A stretch of DNA of 64,000 bases, taken from assembly GCA_023954855.1 (NCBI GenBank), contig JAGSGY010000001.1, forward strand, positions 124,001 through 188,000, read 5' to 3'. The notes under the pieces were generated by a model, which was given only the letters and a program-made list of their open reading frames with translations, did not search any database and had not been told where the DNA came from. The DNA is from Pseudomonadota bacterium (GTDB taxonomy: Bacteria > Myxococcota_A > UBA796 > GCA-2862545). The position numbers were made by a program, and so were the translations under genes. Of this stretch, positions 7,559-15,692 are shown in pieces. Positions within the stretch are counted from its first letter, which is position 1, and each line of letters begins with the position of its first letter.

Positions 7559-8571
7559 AGCGCGTCTGCATTCTTCACGTCGGTGGAACCATCGCGATGA
7601 TCGAGTCGCCGAGCGGCTACGTCCCCAAGGTCGGCTTCGTGGAGGACTACCTCGCCGCAATGGAGGAGGTCAGCCGGCCGAACCTGCCGCGCTGGGACCT
7701 GGTGCGCCTCGACCCACTGAAAGACTCCGCGAACATGAATCCCAGCGACTGGCTCCGCATCGCGCGTGCGATCGAGGACCGCGTCGAGGCCTACGACGGC
7801 TTCGTGGTGCTGCATGGCACGGACACCATGGCGTACACCGCCTCAGCGCTCTCCTTCCTGCTCGCCGGGGTCACCAAGCCCGTCATCCTGACCGGTGCCC
7901 AGCTGCCCCTCTCTGATGTGCGTAGTGACGGACGCGAGCACCTGATCACATCCCTTCTCCTTGCCGCTGAGGCCGAGATTCGCGAGGTCTGCATCTACTT
8001 CGGGGCCCGTTTGCTCCGGGGAAACCGATCGCAGAAAGTGAACAACCACAGCTTCATCGCATTCAACTCCGGGAACTACCCGCCTCTCGCAGAAGTGGGC
8101 GTGACCATCGACCTTCGCCGCTCGCTTCTGCACGCTCCTCGGGAGACCGCGCCGCATACGACGGCCTTGCTTCGTACCCCCGAGGTCGTCGCCGTACGCC
8201 TCTTCCCGGGGATGAGCGGACGCGGGCTACAGCGCCTCCTCGAAGCGCCAGTGGAAGGCGCAGTGCTCGAGACGTATGGCGCCGGCACCTTCCCCTCGGC
8301 AGACGAGGCCCTGCTCGCCGCCGTGAAGAGCGCACACGACCGCGGCGTCGTCGTTGTCAACTGCTCACAGTGCCACGCCGGACGCGTGCTACAGGAGCGG
8401 TACGGCACGGGTCATGCGCTCGCCGAGCTCGGCGTCGTCTCTGGCCACGACATGACACCCGAAGCCGCCATGACGAAGCTGTACTGCTTGCTGGCCTCGG
8501 GCCTGTCGCCCGAAGCCACTCGCCGGCGGATGACCGAGAACATCGCCGGCGAGATCAGCCACTTCGGCTGA
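7555..8571 (+). CDS. ansA: Type I (cytoplasmic) L-asparaginase
   Basis: The protein (338 residues from TTG 7555) hydrolyses L-asparagine to aspartate and ammonia. The first conserved box is HVGGTIAM with the nucleophilic threonine at about residue 12. The second is VVLHGTDTMAYTASALSFLL with T89-D90. A long stretch up to RGNRSQKVNNHSFIAFNSGN matches the AnsA family, and the length is usual for type I enzymes (about 335). There is no signal peptide. I chose the TTG because it overlaps the previous stop as TTGA and opens directly on the first beta strand (KRVCILHVGGT). The longer upstream extension only reads the propeller gene out of frame. It ends with no gap against the convergent ppa stop. 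Confidence 0.92.
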   Translation: MKRVCILHVGGTIAMIESPSGYVPKVGFVEDYLAAMEEVSRPNLPRWDLVRLDPLKDSANMNPSDWLRIARAIEDRVEAYDGFVVLHGTDTMAYTASALSFLLAGVTKPVILTGAQLPLSDVRSDGREHLITSLLLAAEAEIREVCIYFGARLLRGNRSQKVNNHSFIAFNSGNYPPLAEVGVTIDLRRSLLHAPRETAPHTTALLRTPEVVAVRLFPGMSGRGLQRLLEAPVEGAVLETYGAGTFPSADEALLAAVKSAHDRGVVVVNCSQCHAGRVLQERYGTGHALAELGVVSGHDMTPEAAMTKLYCLLASGLSPEATRRRMTENIAGEISHFG

Positions 8572-9123
8572 CTACCAGCCGCGCAGACGCTGCTCTTCGC
8601 GCCGGTAATAGGCGAAGGACTCAATGACTGCCTCGAGCGCGGCTTCACGTCCCTTGATGCCCTCGACCGTCACTTCCTTGTGCTCGAGAGCCTTGTAGTC
8701 CTCGAAGAAGCGCTGGATCTCGCGGAACATGTGCTTCGGAAGGTCCTTGATGTCCGTGTACTCGTTGAACGCCGGGTCAGTCGTGTGCACGGCGATGATC
8801 TTGTCGTCCGGGTCACCTTCGTCGATCATGCGCATCACGCCAATCGCGCGGACCTCGAGAATGGTCAGCGGGACCACCGGGAGGTTTCCGAGCACCAGTA
8901 CGTCGAGCGGGTCGCCATCGCCGCAGTAACTGCGCGGCAAGAAGCCGTAGTTCGCGGGGTAGTGCACGGCGCTGTAGAGCACACGGTCTGCGCGAAGCAG
9001 CCCAGTGGGCTTATCGAGCTCGTACTTGACCTTGGATCCGCGTGGGATCTCGATGACGACGTTGAACCCGTTAGCAGCAGTGTCGGGGTTGTTCGGAAGG
9101 TCGTGCCACGGATGAGCGCTCAT
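8572..9123 (-). CDS. ppa: Inorganic pyrophosphatase, family I
   Basis: The 183-residue cytoplasmic enzyme hydrolyses pyrophosphate to two phosphates, pulling biosynthetic reactions forward. The family I signature is clear: [19 protein letters not shown] at the start, YPANYGFLP, then the metal-binding D-G-D-P-L-D-V-L motif (about residues 69-76), and later DIKDLPKHM and FFEDYKALE. The length fits the bacterial family (about 175). An AGGAG ribosome site lies upstream of the ATG. It is probably co-transcribed with the DHH phosphoesterase and helicase upstream on the same strand (55-base gap). Its stop codon abuts the stop of ansA with no spacer. Confidence 0.96.
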   Translation of the reverse strand: MSAHPWHDLPNNPDTAANGFNVVIEIPRGSKVKYELDKPTGLLRADRVLYSAVHYPANYGFLPRSYCGDGDPLDVLVLGNLPVVPLTILEVRAIGVMRMIDEGDPDDKIIAVHTTDPAFNEYTDIKDLPKHMFREIQRFFEDYKALEHKEVTVEGIKGREAALEAVIESFAYYRREEQRLRGW

Positions 9124-9178
9124 TCAGGTCTCCTGGGTGCCGCCTGCTATCCGATGTCGGACTCGCCTGCCGCGACTT

Positions 9179-10168
9179 TCAGAGATTGCCTGAGACCTCA
9201 CCCAGCAACGCTTCGACTTCGACCGTAAGCCTTGCCTCAATGGCATCCAGGGTCAGAGCGACGACTGCGCCAGCGGCCTTGCGATGTCCCCCGCCGGTCG
9301 GAGTCAATCGGTGAGCCAAGGCGGCCACATCGACATCGCCACCGCTGCGAAGGCTCACCTTCACACGCTCGGCGCGGCGCTCGATCAGGAGGACCCCGAC
9401 CTCGACGCCTTGCACGTGAACGAGTGCGTCCACCACGCCTTCCAGATCGCCTGGACGCATGCCGAAGCGACGGGCCATCTTCACCGGCACTCGTCCGACG
9501 ATGAGCTTACCATCGCAGTGAGCGTTCGCGGCTCGGGTGACCTCGCCAAGCAAGTGAAGCGCAGGAAGCCGTCTTTCCATCAACACCTTGAGCGCGATCT
9601 CGGCGTGGTCGATACCGGTCTCGAGAAGAGCGGCGGCCATGCGGTGAGTCGCGGGCTTGGTGTTGGAGTAGCGAAAGCCGCCCGTATCAAACAAGGCTCC
9701 GACGTAGAGCATGGTGGCGAGTTCGACGTCGAGTGGTTCGCCTGCCGCTTCGAGCGCTTCGTAGACCATCTCACAGGTCGACACGCCAACAGGGTCTACC
9801 CAGTAGTGGGTATAGCCATCGGGCTTGGTCGACGCGTGGTGGTCCACAATCGCCTGTACCCGCGCAGAGGCGAAGGCCTCCGCCACCTTGGGGGCGAGGC
9901 GGTGCCGGTCGCCATCGAGAATGACCACGGCCTCATAGCCAGGCTTCACGCGCCCATCTTTGATGAGCGCATCAGAGCCCGGCAGAAAGCGGTAGCGCCG
10001 CGGCACGTCGCCAGCGATGTCGGCATCGACACCGAGTCGAGCGAGCCAGCGCTGAAGCGCCAAGCAAGCGCCCAAGCTGTCGCCGTCAGGACCCACTGGC
10101 CCCGACAGCAGCACGCCATTGGCGCCCTGGAGGGCCTGAAGCAGAGCCTCGGGCCCTCGAGCCACCAT
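9179..10168 (-). CDS. nrnA: DHH/DHHA1 phosphoesterase (NrnA-like oligoribonuclease / pAp phosphatase)
   Basis: The 329-residue protein carries the DHH catalytic motifs in order: GPDGDSLGACLAL (about residues 25-40), VILDGDRHRL, the eponymous AIVDHHAST, and GALFDTGGF. The C-terminal DHHA1 domain holds the substrate-binding LTPTGGGHRKAAGAVV. The family degrades nanoRNA of 2-5 nucleotides and/or pAp, and some members cleave c-di-AMP products. The ATG abuts the stop of the helicase gene with no gap, so RNA unwinding and oligonucleotide clearance are produced together. NrnA-type is the best match by length and motif order, but the exact substrate is not visible. Confidence 0.85.
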   Translation of the reverse strand: MVARGPEALLQALQGANGVLLSGPVGPDGDSLGACLALQRWLARLGVDADIAGDVPRRYRFLPGSDALIKDGRVKPGYEAVVILDGDRHRLAPKVAEAFASARVQAIVDHHASTKPDGYTHYWVDPVGVSTCEMVYEALEAAGEPLDVELATMLYVGALFDTGGFRYSNTKPATHRMAAALLETGIDHAEIALKVLMERRLPALHLLGEVTRAANAHCDGKLIVGRVPVKMARRFGMRPGDLEGVVDALVHVQGVEVGVLLIERRAERVKVSLRSGGDVDVAALAHRLTPTGGGHRKAAGAVVALTLDAIEARLTVEVEALLGEVSGNL

Positions 10169-11926
10169 CTAGTCCTCGCTCAGCAGCGCATCGAGGTCAG
10201 ACGACGATGTGTCGGACTTTTTCTTGGAACCGCGCGAACGCTTGCGCTTCTTCGGCTCGGGTGCTGCGTCCGAGGACAGCAGCGCATCGAGGTCGTCGGT
10301 GCTGGCAGCGGGCTTGTCGCTGCGACGGCCCTCGTCACGGCTGCGTCCACCGCGGTTGCCGTCGCGGCCACCACGACCACCATCGCGTCCGCCACGACCA
10401 CCATCGCGTCCGCCACGACCGCCATCGCGACCGCCACGACCACCATCGCGACCGCCACGACCACGGCCACCGCCCCGCTTCGCTGCGCGGCGCTCTGCCT
10501 TGGCCTCACGATGCTCGCGACGCTCCTGCTCTTCGGCCTCGAGGTCGATACCTGCGGCAAGAGCGCGACGACGCCGGTCCCATTGGAAGAAGGCGCGCAG
10601 CGATGCAGCGAGGAGCGCCTCACCGTCGGGGCGCTCGAGCAGGGCCCGCACGGTCGGCAGGTAGGACTCGAAGACCATCTTGCCCATGGCGGCCTTGATG
10701 GTGCCGGCCTGACGCTCGACGCGCGCACGGATGGCCGTCTCGCTGTCGGGGAGCGGCTGCCGCTCGAAGATGACCTTGTGGTCGCGCTCGAGCACGCGGC
10801 GGGTGTTCAGGTCCGCGCCGCCGACAAGGCTGATCGCGGTGCCTTCCTTGCCGATGCGGCCAGTCCGGCCGATGCGGTGCATGTAGACGCTCGGGTCCTT
10901 GGGCAGCGCGTAGTTCACGACGTGCGTCAGGTCCGAGATGTCGATGCCGCGGGACGCGACGTCCGTAGCGACGAGGAAGCGAACCTCACCGGCCTTGACG
11001 CGCTTCATCACGCGCGAGCGCTGCGACTGCGGAAGCTCACCAGAGATGAGCTGGGCGTCGAGGCCCTGGCGGTCGAGGTAGCTCGCGACAGTCGCCGCAT
11101 CTTCGCGGGTATTGCAGAAGATGATGGCGGCATCGGGGTTCTCGACATCGAGGATGTAGAGAAGCGTACGAACCTTGTGCTGCTGCGGGTCGGTGTCGTA
11201 CAGGATGTGAGTGATGCCCTCGACGTGGTCGGTGTCCGTCGACAGACGGATCTCGATCTCATCCTTGAGGTACTTCTGGCATAGACGCTGGGTCTCGGGC
11301 GAGATGGTCGCCGAGAATAGCAGCACCTGGCGGTCGGCCATGGTCGCGTCAAGAATGCCCGTCACGTCCTGGTAGAAGCCCATCGAGAGCATCTCGTCGG
11401 CCTCGTCGAGGCAGGCGACCTTCGCCGTCTTCAGGTTCAGGTTGCCACGACCGATGTGGTCGAGGATGCGCCCTGGCGTGCCGACGATGAGTGCAGCGCC
11501 GGCTTCAAGAGCCTTGATCTGCGGTCCCATGGGGACGCCGCCGACCAAGGTGGCCACGCCGATACCGCGGTGGCGAGCCATCGACTCAGCCTCTTCGGCA
11601 ATCTGCTGGGCGAGCTCACGGGTCGGAGCGAGAATGACGCCCGTCGCCTCACGAGCACCCGCCGGGATGAGCTCGAGAATCGGCACGCAAAATGCGGCCG
11701 TCTTGCCGGTACCGGTCTTGGCGCGGACCAGCAGGTCGCGTCCAGCGATTGCCGGGTCAATGGTTTCGGCCTGGACCGGAGTGGAGGTCTTGTAGCCGTG
11801 TTCGTGGATGCCCTGGAGCAGTTCCGCCGAGATGGGGAAGTCTGCAAAGTCGCGGTCGGAGACGTAGTCGGAGCCGCTGGGCACGTGTGCTTCGGCCGAA
11901 TCGGCCGGTGTTTCTTCGTGGGTCAT
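10169..11926 (-). CDS. DEAD-box ATP-dependent RNA helicase with RGG-repeat tail
   Basis: The 585-residue protein has all helicase core motifs: Q motif (YKTSTPVQAETID), motif I AKTGTGKT, PTRELAQQ, GTPGR, DEAD, SAT, and in the second RecA domain ATDVASRGID and HRIGRTGR. Residues about 400-480 form the extension seen in CsdA/DeaD-like enzymes. The tail is a (GGRGGRD)-type RNA-binding tract followed by two copies of an acidic motif ending in DLDALLS, one of them at the extreme C-terminus. It likely remodels structured RNA or ribosome intermediates, perhaps at low temperature as DeaD does. A GAGGGA site precedes the ATG. It heads the helicase-nrnA-ppa operon. Confidence 0.95.
   Translation of the reverse strand: MTHEETPADSAEAHVPSGSDYVSDRDFADFPISAELLQGIHEHGYKTSTPVQAETIDPAIAGRDLLVRAKTGTGKTAAFCVPILELIPAGAREATGVILAPTRELAQQIAEEAESMARHRGIGVATLVGGVPMGPQIKALEAGAALIVGTPGRILDHIGRGNLNLKTAKVACLDEADEMLSMGFYQDVTGILDATMADRQVLLFSATISPETQRLCQKYLKDEIEIRLSTDTDHVEGITHILYDTDPQQHKVRTLLYILDVENPDAAIIFCNTREDAATVASYLDRQGLDAQLISGELPQSQRSRVMKRVKAGEVRFLVATDVASRGIDISDLTHVVNYALPKDPSVYMHRIGRTGRIGKEGTAISLVGGADLNTRRVLERDHKVIFERQPLPDSETAIRARVERQAGTIKAAMGKMVFESYLPTVRALLERPDGEALLAASLRAFFQWDRRRRALAAGIDLEAEEQERREHREAKAERRAAKRGGGRGRGGRDGGRGGRDGGRGGRDGGRGGRDGGRGGRDGNRGGRSRDEGRRSDKPAASTDDLDALLSSDAAPEPKKRKRSRGSKKKSDTSSSDLDALLSED
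10352..10466. repeat. 21-bp tandem repeats encoding the helicase RGG tract
   Basis: About five near-identical 21-base units (core CCACCATCGCGTCCGCCACGA on the + strand) run in frame through the helicase gene and encode GGRGGRD repeats. The length is a multiple of three, so unit gain or loss keeps the frame. Differences are mostly silent changes. Confidence 0.85.
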
Positions 11927-12019
11927 GTTCCCTCTGTAAGGCCGCGGAACGTATCGGATTTCCGGGGAAGGCGCGACCCGATGGCAAAATGCCTCACATT
12001 AAGGGCAGAGCCGCTCGAG

Positions 12020-12874
12020 CTACACCCGCAAGGAGCCAAAGAACGGGAGCAATGCGTGCTTGGCCCCGGCCCGCTCAATCTCCCCGAGGAAGCCCTCGAT
12101 GTCGACGCCGGGAATCAGCTTCGGTTCGGCCTCGATGGGTGTGGTGAACAAGTCCCAGTGGCAGGGAATCACCAGCTTCGGCTTGAGAATCTCGATGGCT
12201 CGCGCGGTGTACCAGGGTCGAAAGACCCGTCCGATGGCGCACAGGCAGAGCACGTCACACTCGTGCCCCTGGAGCTCCGCGTCGATGAAGTCCGCCGAGT
12301 CGATGTGCATCACCTTCTTGCCGGCGAGCTCCACCATCCAGTTCAGGACGAGGCCGTGCTTGAAGTCCGAGTAGCGAGCCGGCCACCGGGGCGGCCGCGG
12401 GATGTCGCCAGCTAGCGCAACCCGGTCGAAGAACACACGTCCATGCCGACTCGGCAGGCCCCGCACCGTTCCAGGACCCGATGCGATGTCGACCTTCCCG
12501 GTGGTCTGAACGAGCTGCTTCTCTGGAAGTCCCGCCGCACGTCCGACGTTGCAGGTCGACGGTGAGCCGATCAGCCGGGCGCCGGTCTGATGACACAGCG
12601 CAGGGGCATCGAGCACGTGATCGTGGTGCGCGTGTCCAACGAGAACGTCATCGGCCTTCGGAATGTGCCGCTGAATGCGCTCCTCGTCCGGAATCAGCGG
12701 ACGAAAGAGCGTGTCGCGAATGCCGGGCCGGCTGATGTACGGGTCGATGACGATCGTGTGGCCATCGCCCTCGAGAACGAAGCCGGCCGTTCCAAGGTAG
12801 GTCACCGACAGGGCCCCGTCGCTTGGTCCGGGATCGCGGTGGTACAGCGAGTTGTCCATGGTGTTTAGCAGCAT
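12020..12874 (-). CDS. MBL-fold metallo-hydrolase (UlaG/RomA-like)
   Basis: The 284-residue protein opens with LSVTYLGTAGFVLEGDGHTIVIDPYISRP-like strands and has the zinc motif GHAHHDH (H-x-H-x-D-H) at about residue 80. Later metal ligands are visible in PSRHGR, IDSADF and VIPCHWD. This matches the metallo-beta-lactamase superfamily, in the branch of UlaG lactonases and NAPE-PLD/RomA-like enzymes. The substrate cannot be read from sequence. There is no signal peptide. The ATG at 12874 lacks a clear ribosome site; an internal ATG five codons later is an alternative. It is 93 bases upstream of the helicase on the same strand and may be transcribed separately. Confidence 0.8.
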   Translation of the reverse strand: MLLNTMDNSLYHRDPGPSDGALSVTYLGTAGFVLEGDGHTIVIDPYISRPGIRDTLFRPLIPDEERIQRHIPKADDVLVGHAHHDHVLDAPALCHQTGARLIGSPSTCNVGRAAGLPEKQLVQTTGKVDIASGPGTVRGLPSRHGRVFFDRVALAGDIPRPPRWPARYSDFKHGLVLNWMVELAGKKVMHIDSADFIDAELQGHECDVLCLCAIGRVFRPWYTARAIEILKPKLVIPCHWDLFTTPIEAEPKLIPGVDIEGFLGEIERAGAKHALLPFFGSLRV

Positions 12875-12940
12875 GGGCGTAGTCTAACGCCGAACGGCTT
12901 TCGGACGGCCGGTCGGTTTGAGCCTTGACCCATCGCCTCA

Positions 12941-13912
12941 ATGGCTGTAAGTCCCCCGCTCGCGAGTCTCTCTCGCCCTTCATCTGGAGGCCTTCTGTCA
13001 AAGCGCGTCGCCATTACCGGTGGAACCGGCATGATCGGCTCTTGGCTGGTCAACGCGCTCGAAGAACGCGGCGACGAGGCGCTGATCCTCACCCGTCGCA
13101 AGCCTCAGGAACCCCGACAGGTTCAGTGGGATCCGAAGAAGGGCATCCCGAAGAAGGAGCGACTCGAGGGGCTCGACGCGGTGATCCACCTGACCGGCGC
13201 ACCGATCGCCGCTCGTCCGTGGACAGCCGCGCGGCGCAAGGAGCTTTGGTCGAGCCGCATCGACGCGACCAAGGTGCTGCTTGACGCCCTCTCGGAGCTC
13301 GACACCCCGCCGCTCGCCTTTATCGGCGCCGGCGGCCTCGGGTACTACGGCGACCGCGGCGAAGAAGAGCTGACCGAAGGCCATGGCCCCGGCGAGGGAT
13401 TTCTCTCGGAGCTCGCGCAGGCCTGGGAAGAAGCGCACCTCAAGGCCAGCCAGCTTGGTTGCCGCACCAGCGTCATGCGCAAGAGCATCGTGCTCTCCCC
13501 CGACGGCGGTGGCTTCCCGCTGATGGTCCGGCCGTTCAGCCTCGGCATCGGTGGCTGGCTCGGCAACGGCCGCCAGTACACCCCGTGGGTCAGCATCCGC
13601 GACACGGTCGGGGGCTACCTCGTGGGTGTTGACGACGAGCGCTGCGAGGGCCCGGTCAACTTGACCATCCCGAAGCCCACGCCAAACAAGGAGTGGAGCA
13701 AGGCTCTCGGCCGCGCGCTGAATCGCCCGGTCATGACCCATGCACCCAAGTGGGCGCTAAGAGGGGCCCTCGGCGACCTCGCCGACGACCTGTTCCTCGC
13801 CAGCGTGCGAGCCGTACCGAAGAAGCTGCTGGACCTCGGCTTCACCTTTCAGGATGGCGAAGCCGAAGCGGCGTTTACTTGGCTCGTCGAGGCGTACCAC
13901 AGCCGCGCTTAG
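12941..13912 (+). CDS. SDR-family NAD(P)-dependent epimerase, TIGR01777/YfcH type
   Basis: The protein (323 residues as called) has the Rossmann GGTGMIGSWLV dinucleotide-binding motif, then VIHLTGAPIAARPW and SSRIDATKVLLDAL. FIGAGGLGYYGDRGEEELTE is the hallmark of the YfcH/TIGR01777 subfamily, and the C-terminal DUF1731-like part contains NLTIPKPTPNKEW. The physiological substrate of the family is unknown; plant and cyanobacterial relatives affect cell division or chloroplast biogenesis. The start is uncertain. ATG 12941 has no ribosome site, while GGAGG at 12986-12990 lies just before a CTG at 12995 that begins SKRVAITGG, where homologues usually start. The 3' end overlaps the convergent LOG gene by four bases. 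Confidence 0.85.
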   Translation: MAVSPPLASLSRPSSGGLLSKRVAITGGTGMIGSWLVNALEERGDEALILTRRKPQEPRQVQWDPKKGIPKKERLEGLDAVIHLTGAPIAARPWTAARRKELWSSRIDATKVLLDALSELDTPPLAFIGAGGLGYYGDRGEEELTEGHGPGEGFLSELAQAWEEAHLKASQLGCRTSVMRKSIVLSPDGGGFPLMVRPFSLGIGGWLGNGRQYTPWVSIRDTVGGYLVGVDDERCEGPVNLTIPKPTPNKEWSKALGRALNRPVMTHAPKWALRGALGDLADDLFLASVRAVPKKLLDLGFTFQDGEAEAAFTWLVEAYHSRA

Positions 13913-14736
13913 GCGGAGGCGTCAGCCGTCGCTTCGATGCCCTCGATTCGCTTGGTCAGGAACTCGAAGGCCTCGTCTACGGTGTCGACGATGGTGAACA
14001 GCTTCAGATCATCGTGGTTGATGGTGCCGAAGTCGGCCATCGCCTCGAGGTTGAAGATGGTGTCGAAGTACTCGCGACCGTACATCAGGATCGGCAGATC
14101 CTTGGTGATCTTGCCCGTCTGTACGAGCGTCAGCGTCTCGAACAGCTCGTCCATCGTGCCAAAGCCGCCGGGGAAGATGACCAGCGCCTTGCAGAGGTAG
14201 AGGAACCAGAGCTTGCGGGTGAAGAAGTAGTGGAACTCGAAGGCGAGCTCGGGGGTGACCCACTTGTTGACGCCCGTCTCGAACGGCAGCGAGATGCCCA
14301 GGCCGACGGAGCGACCGCCGTCGATGTCTGCGGCGCCGCGGTTAGCGGCTTCCATGATGCCCGGGCCAGCACCTGAGGTGATGTAATAGTCGCGCTTGCC
14401 CTTGCGCTCGATCGACCACTCGGTCAGACGGGCAGCGAGCTTGCGAGCGTCGTTGTAGTACCTCGACAGGTTGTGTCGACGCTCGGCGTCTGCAAGCGCC
14501 TGCTTGAGCGAGGCGTTGTTCGGGTTCGCCTCGAAGGCCTTGCGGGCTGCATTGAGGTGACGCTGGGCCTCCCCGGGGGGCTTGATGCGAGCCGAGCCAA
14601 AGAAGACGATGGTGTTTTCGACGCCGTAGCGTGCGAGGCGCTGCCTCGGCTCCTCGTACTCGCAGATAATCCGGATGCTTCGCGAAGCCGGCGAGGAAAG
14701 GAAATCAAGGTTCTTGTAGGCCTTCTCGGGGTTCAT
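13909..14736 (-). CDS. LOG-family Rossmann protein (TIGR00730; lysine-decarboxylase-like / nucleotide phosphoribohydrolase)
   Basis: The 275-residue protein contains the family signatures ITSGAGPGIMEAANRGA and FPGGFGTMDELFETLTL (PGGxGTxxE motif, with the catalytic Glu). In LOG/YgdH/PpnN proteins these cleave the N-glycosidic bond of nucleoside 5'-monophosphates, including cytokinin precursors. It has a 100-residue N-terminal extension typical of longer bacterial members. A GGAGAGA site precedes the ATG. It shares its stop region with the convergent SDR gene (overlap 13909-13912). Activity toward purine NMPs is likely from the family; the older name lysine decarboxylase is misleading. Confidence 0.88.
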   Translation of the reverse strand: MNPEKAYKNLDFLSSPASRSIRIICEYEEPRQRLARYGVENTIVFFGSARIKPPGEAQRHLNAARKAFEANPNNASLKQALADAERRHNLSRYYNDARKLAARLTEWSIERKGKRDYYITSGAGPGIMEAANRGAADIDGGRSVGLGISLPFETGVNKWVTPELAFEFHYFFTRKLWFLYLCKALVIFPGGFGTMDELFETLTLVQTGKITKDLPILMYGREYFDTIFNLEAMADFGTINHDDLKLFTIVDTVDEAFEFLTKRIEGIEATADASA

Positions 14737-14857
14737 CTATCTCTCTCCGTTGATGCACTGCGGGCACAGTCCAGGCGTCCCGCAGCGAAGGTAGCCAACG
14801 AGCATAGCCCAGCCAGGACGAAAGTGACGGCGCGGTGACGAAAACTCGTGAACGGAG

Positions 14858-14888
14858 TGTGTAGGGAGCATTGCGCAGCCCCTACACA
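14858..14888 (-). terminator. Stem-loop downstream of GNAT gene, possible terminator
   Basis: A 9-bp perfect stem (TGTGTAGGG with CCCTACACA) encloses a 13-base loop directly after the GNAT stop at 14891. A short T-run appears only about 17 bases further on, so intrinsic termination is plausible but imperfect. Confidence 0.45.
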
Positions 14889-14890
14889 TC

Positions 14891-15478
14891 TCAGCTCTCG
14901 GAGTCGGTACCTGCAGTGGTGAGCACGGGCTCGACGGCCGAGTTGCTATGCGAACGCTGCTGCGGGAGGGCAGCCAGAGGAGCCTCGCGCAGGCGCATCG
15001 TCATCGGAACGAAGCGCTCGCGGGCCGACTCTCCGCTAGGAAGAACCGCGTGGGGCTCGAAGCCGACCTCTTGGTAGAGCTTGAGCGCGCGGCGGTTGTC
15101 GGCCGACACCAGCAAGGTCACTGCGCGAATGCCCCGCTGCCCGAGCCGCTCGAGGACCAGGTGCAGGAAGCGATGTCCCAGTCCACGCCCGCGCCAGCCC
15201 GGGCGAATACCCATGGAGAGCAGGTGCACTTCGTTCGGGCGCTCCCAGGTGCGCATGCAAGCGCAGGTGCCGATGACGATGTCATTCGCCTTGAGCAGAA
15301 ACACGCGGCCACTCAGAAAGAACGCTGCCGCAGTGTACCGAGAGAAGGTGGACTCGGTGAAGGTCTGAAGGTCGATGTCGACAAGGGTACGAACCAGCTT
15401 GTCGTCGACTCGGTCGACCTCCTCCACGCGGATATCGTACGATCGACCAGACGCGCCGGCGATCTCGAATTTCTGCAT
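14891..15478 (-). CDS. GNAT-family N-acetyltransferase
   Basis: The 195-residue protein has the acetyl-CoA-binding motif A (MGIRPGWRGRGLGHRFLHLV, with R-x-x-G-x-G/A), preceded by the beta-4 strand VHLLSM. Motif B follows as LLVSADNRRALKLYQEVGFEP, which is typical of RimI-like acetyltransferases. The last 30 residues are low-complexity and probably disordered. The acceptor (protein N-terminus, amine or small molecule) cannot be told. Transcription runs toward the LOG gene, with a stem-loop between them. A G-rich ribosome site lies before the ATG. Confidence 0.85.
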   Translation of the reverse strand: MQKFEIAGASGRSYDIRVEEVDRVDDKLVRTLVDIDLQTFTESTFSRYTAAAFFLSGRVFLLKANDIVIGTCACMRTWERPNEVHLLSMGIRPGWRGRGLGHRFLHLVLERLGQRGIRAVTLLVSADNRRALKLYQEVGFEPHAVLPSGESARERFVPMTMRLREAPLAALPQQRSHSNSAVEPVLTTAGTDSES

Positions 15479-15692
15479 AAACCCCCCGATTTCCCAGGGT
15501 GACAGTAGGCACCTTCCACCGCCCTGTCAAACCCACACACCCTCTCTGGAGCCCCCTCAAACAGCGGCAACACCGGTTCCGCCTGCAACCGCTCGCTGCA
15601 GATTTCTTCGCCAGCAAATGCTCCAGCCTGACCCACGCGGGGGTGTCGGTGGGGCCGGTCCCTAGGTTAGGGGGGTCGGCGGAGACTCCACT

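Noticed and set aside
10352-10466. CRISPR-like direct repeats
   Set aside because: Units are contiguous 21-mers without spacers and encode an in-frame RGG tract.
9284-11284. 666-residue + strand reading frame opposite the DHH phosphoesterase and helicase
   Set aside because: It mirrors two clearly functional genes, has low-complexity Ala/Thr runs over the RGG repeat, no domain motifs, and arises from GC-rich third positions.
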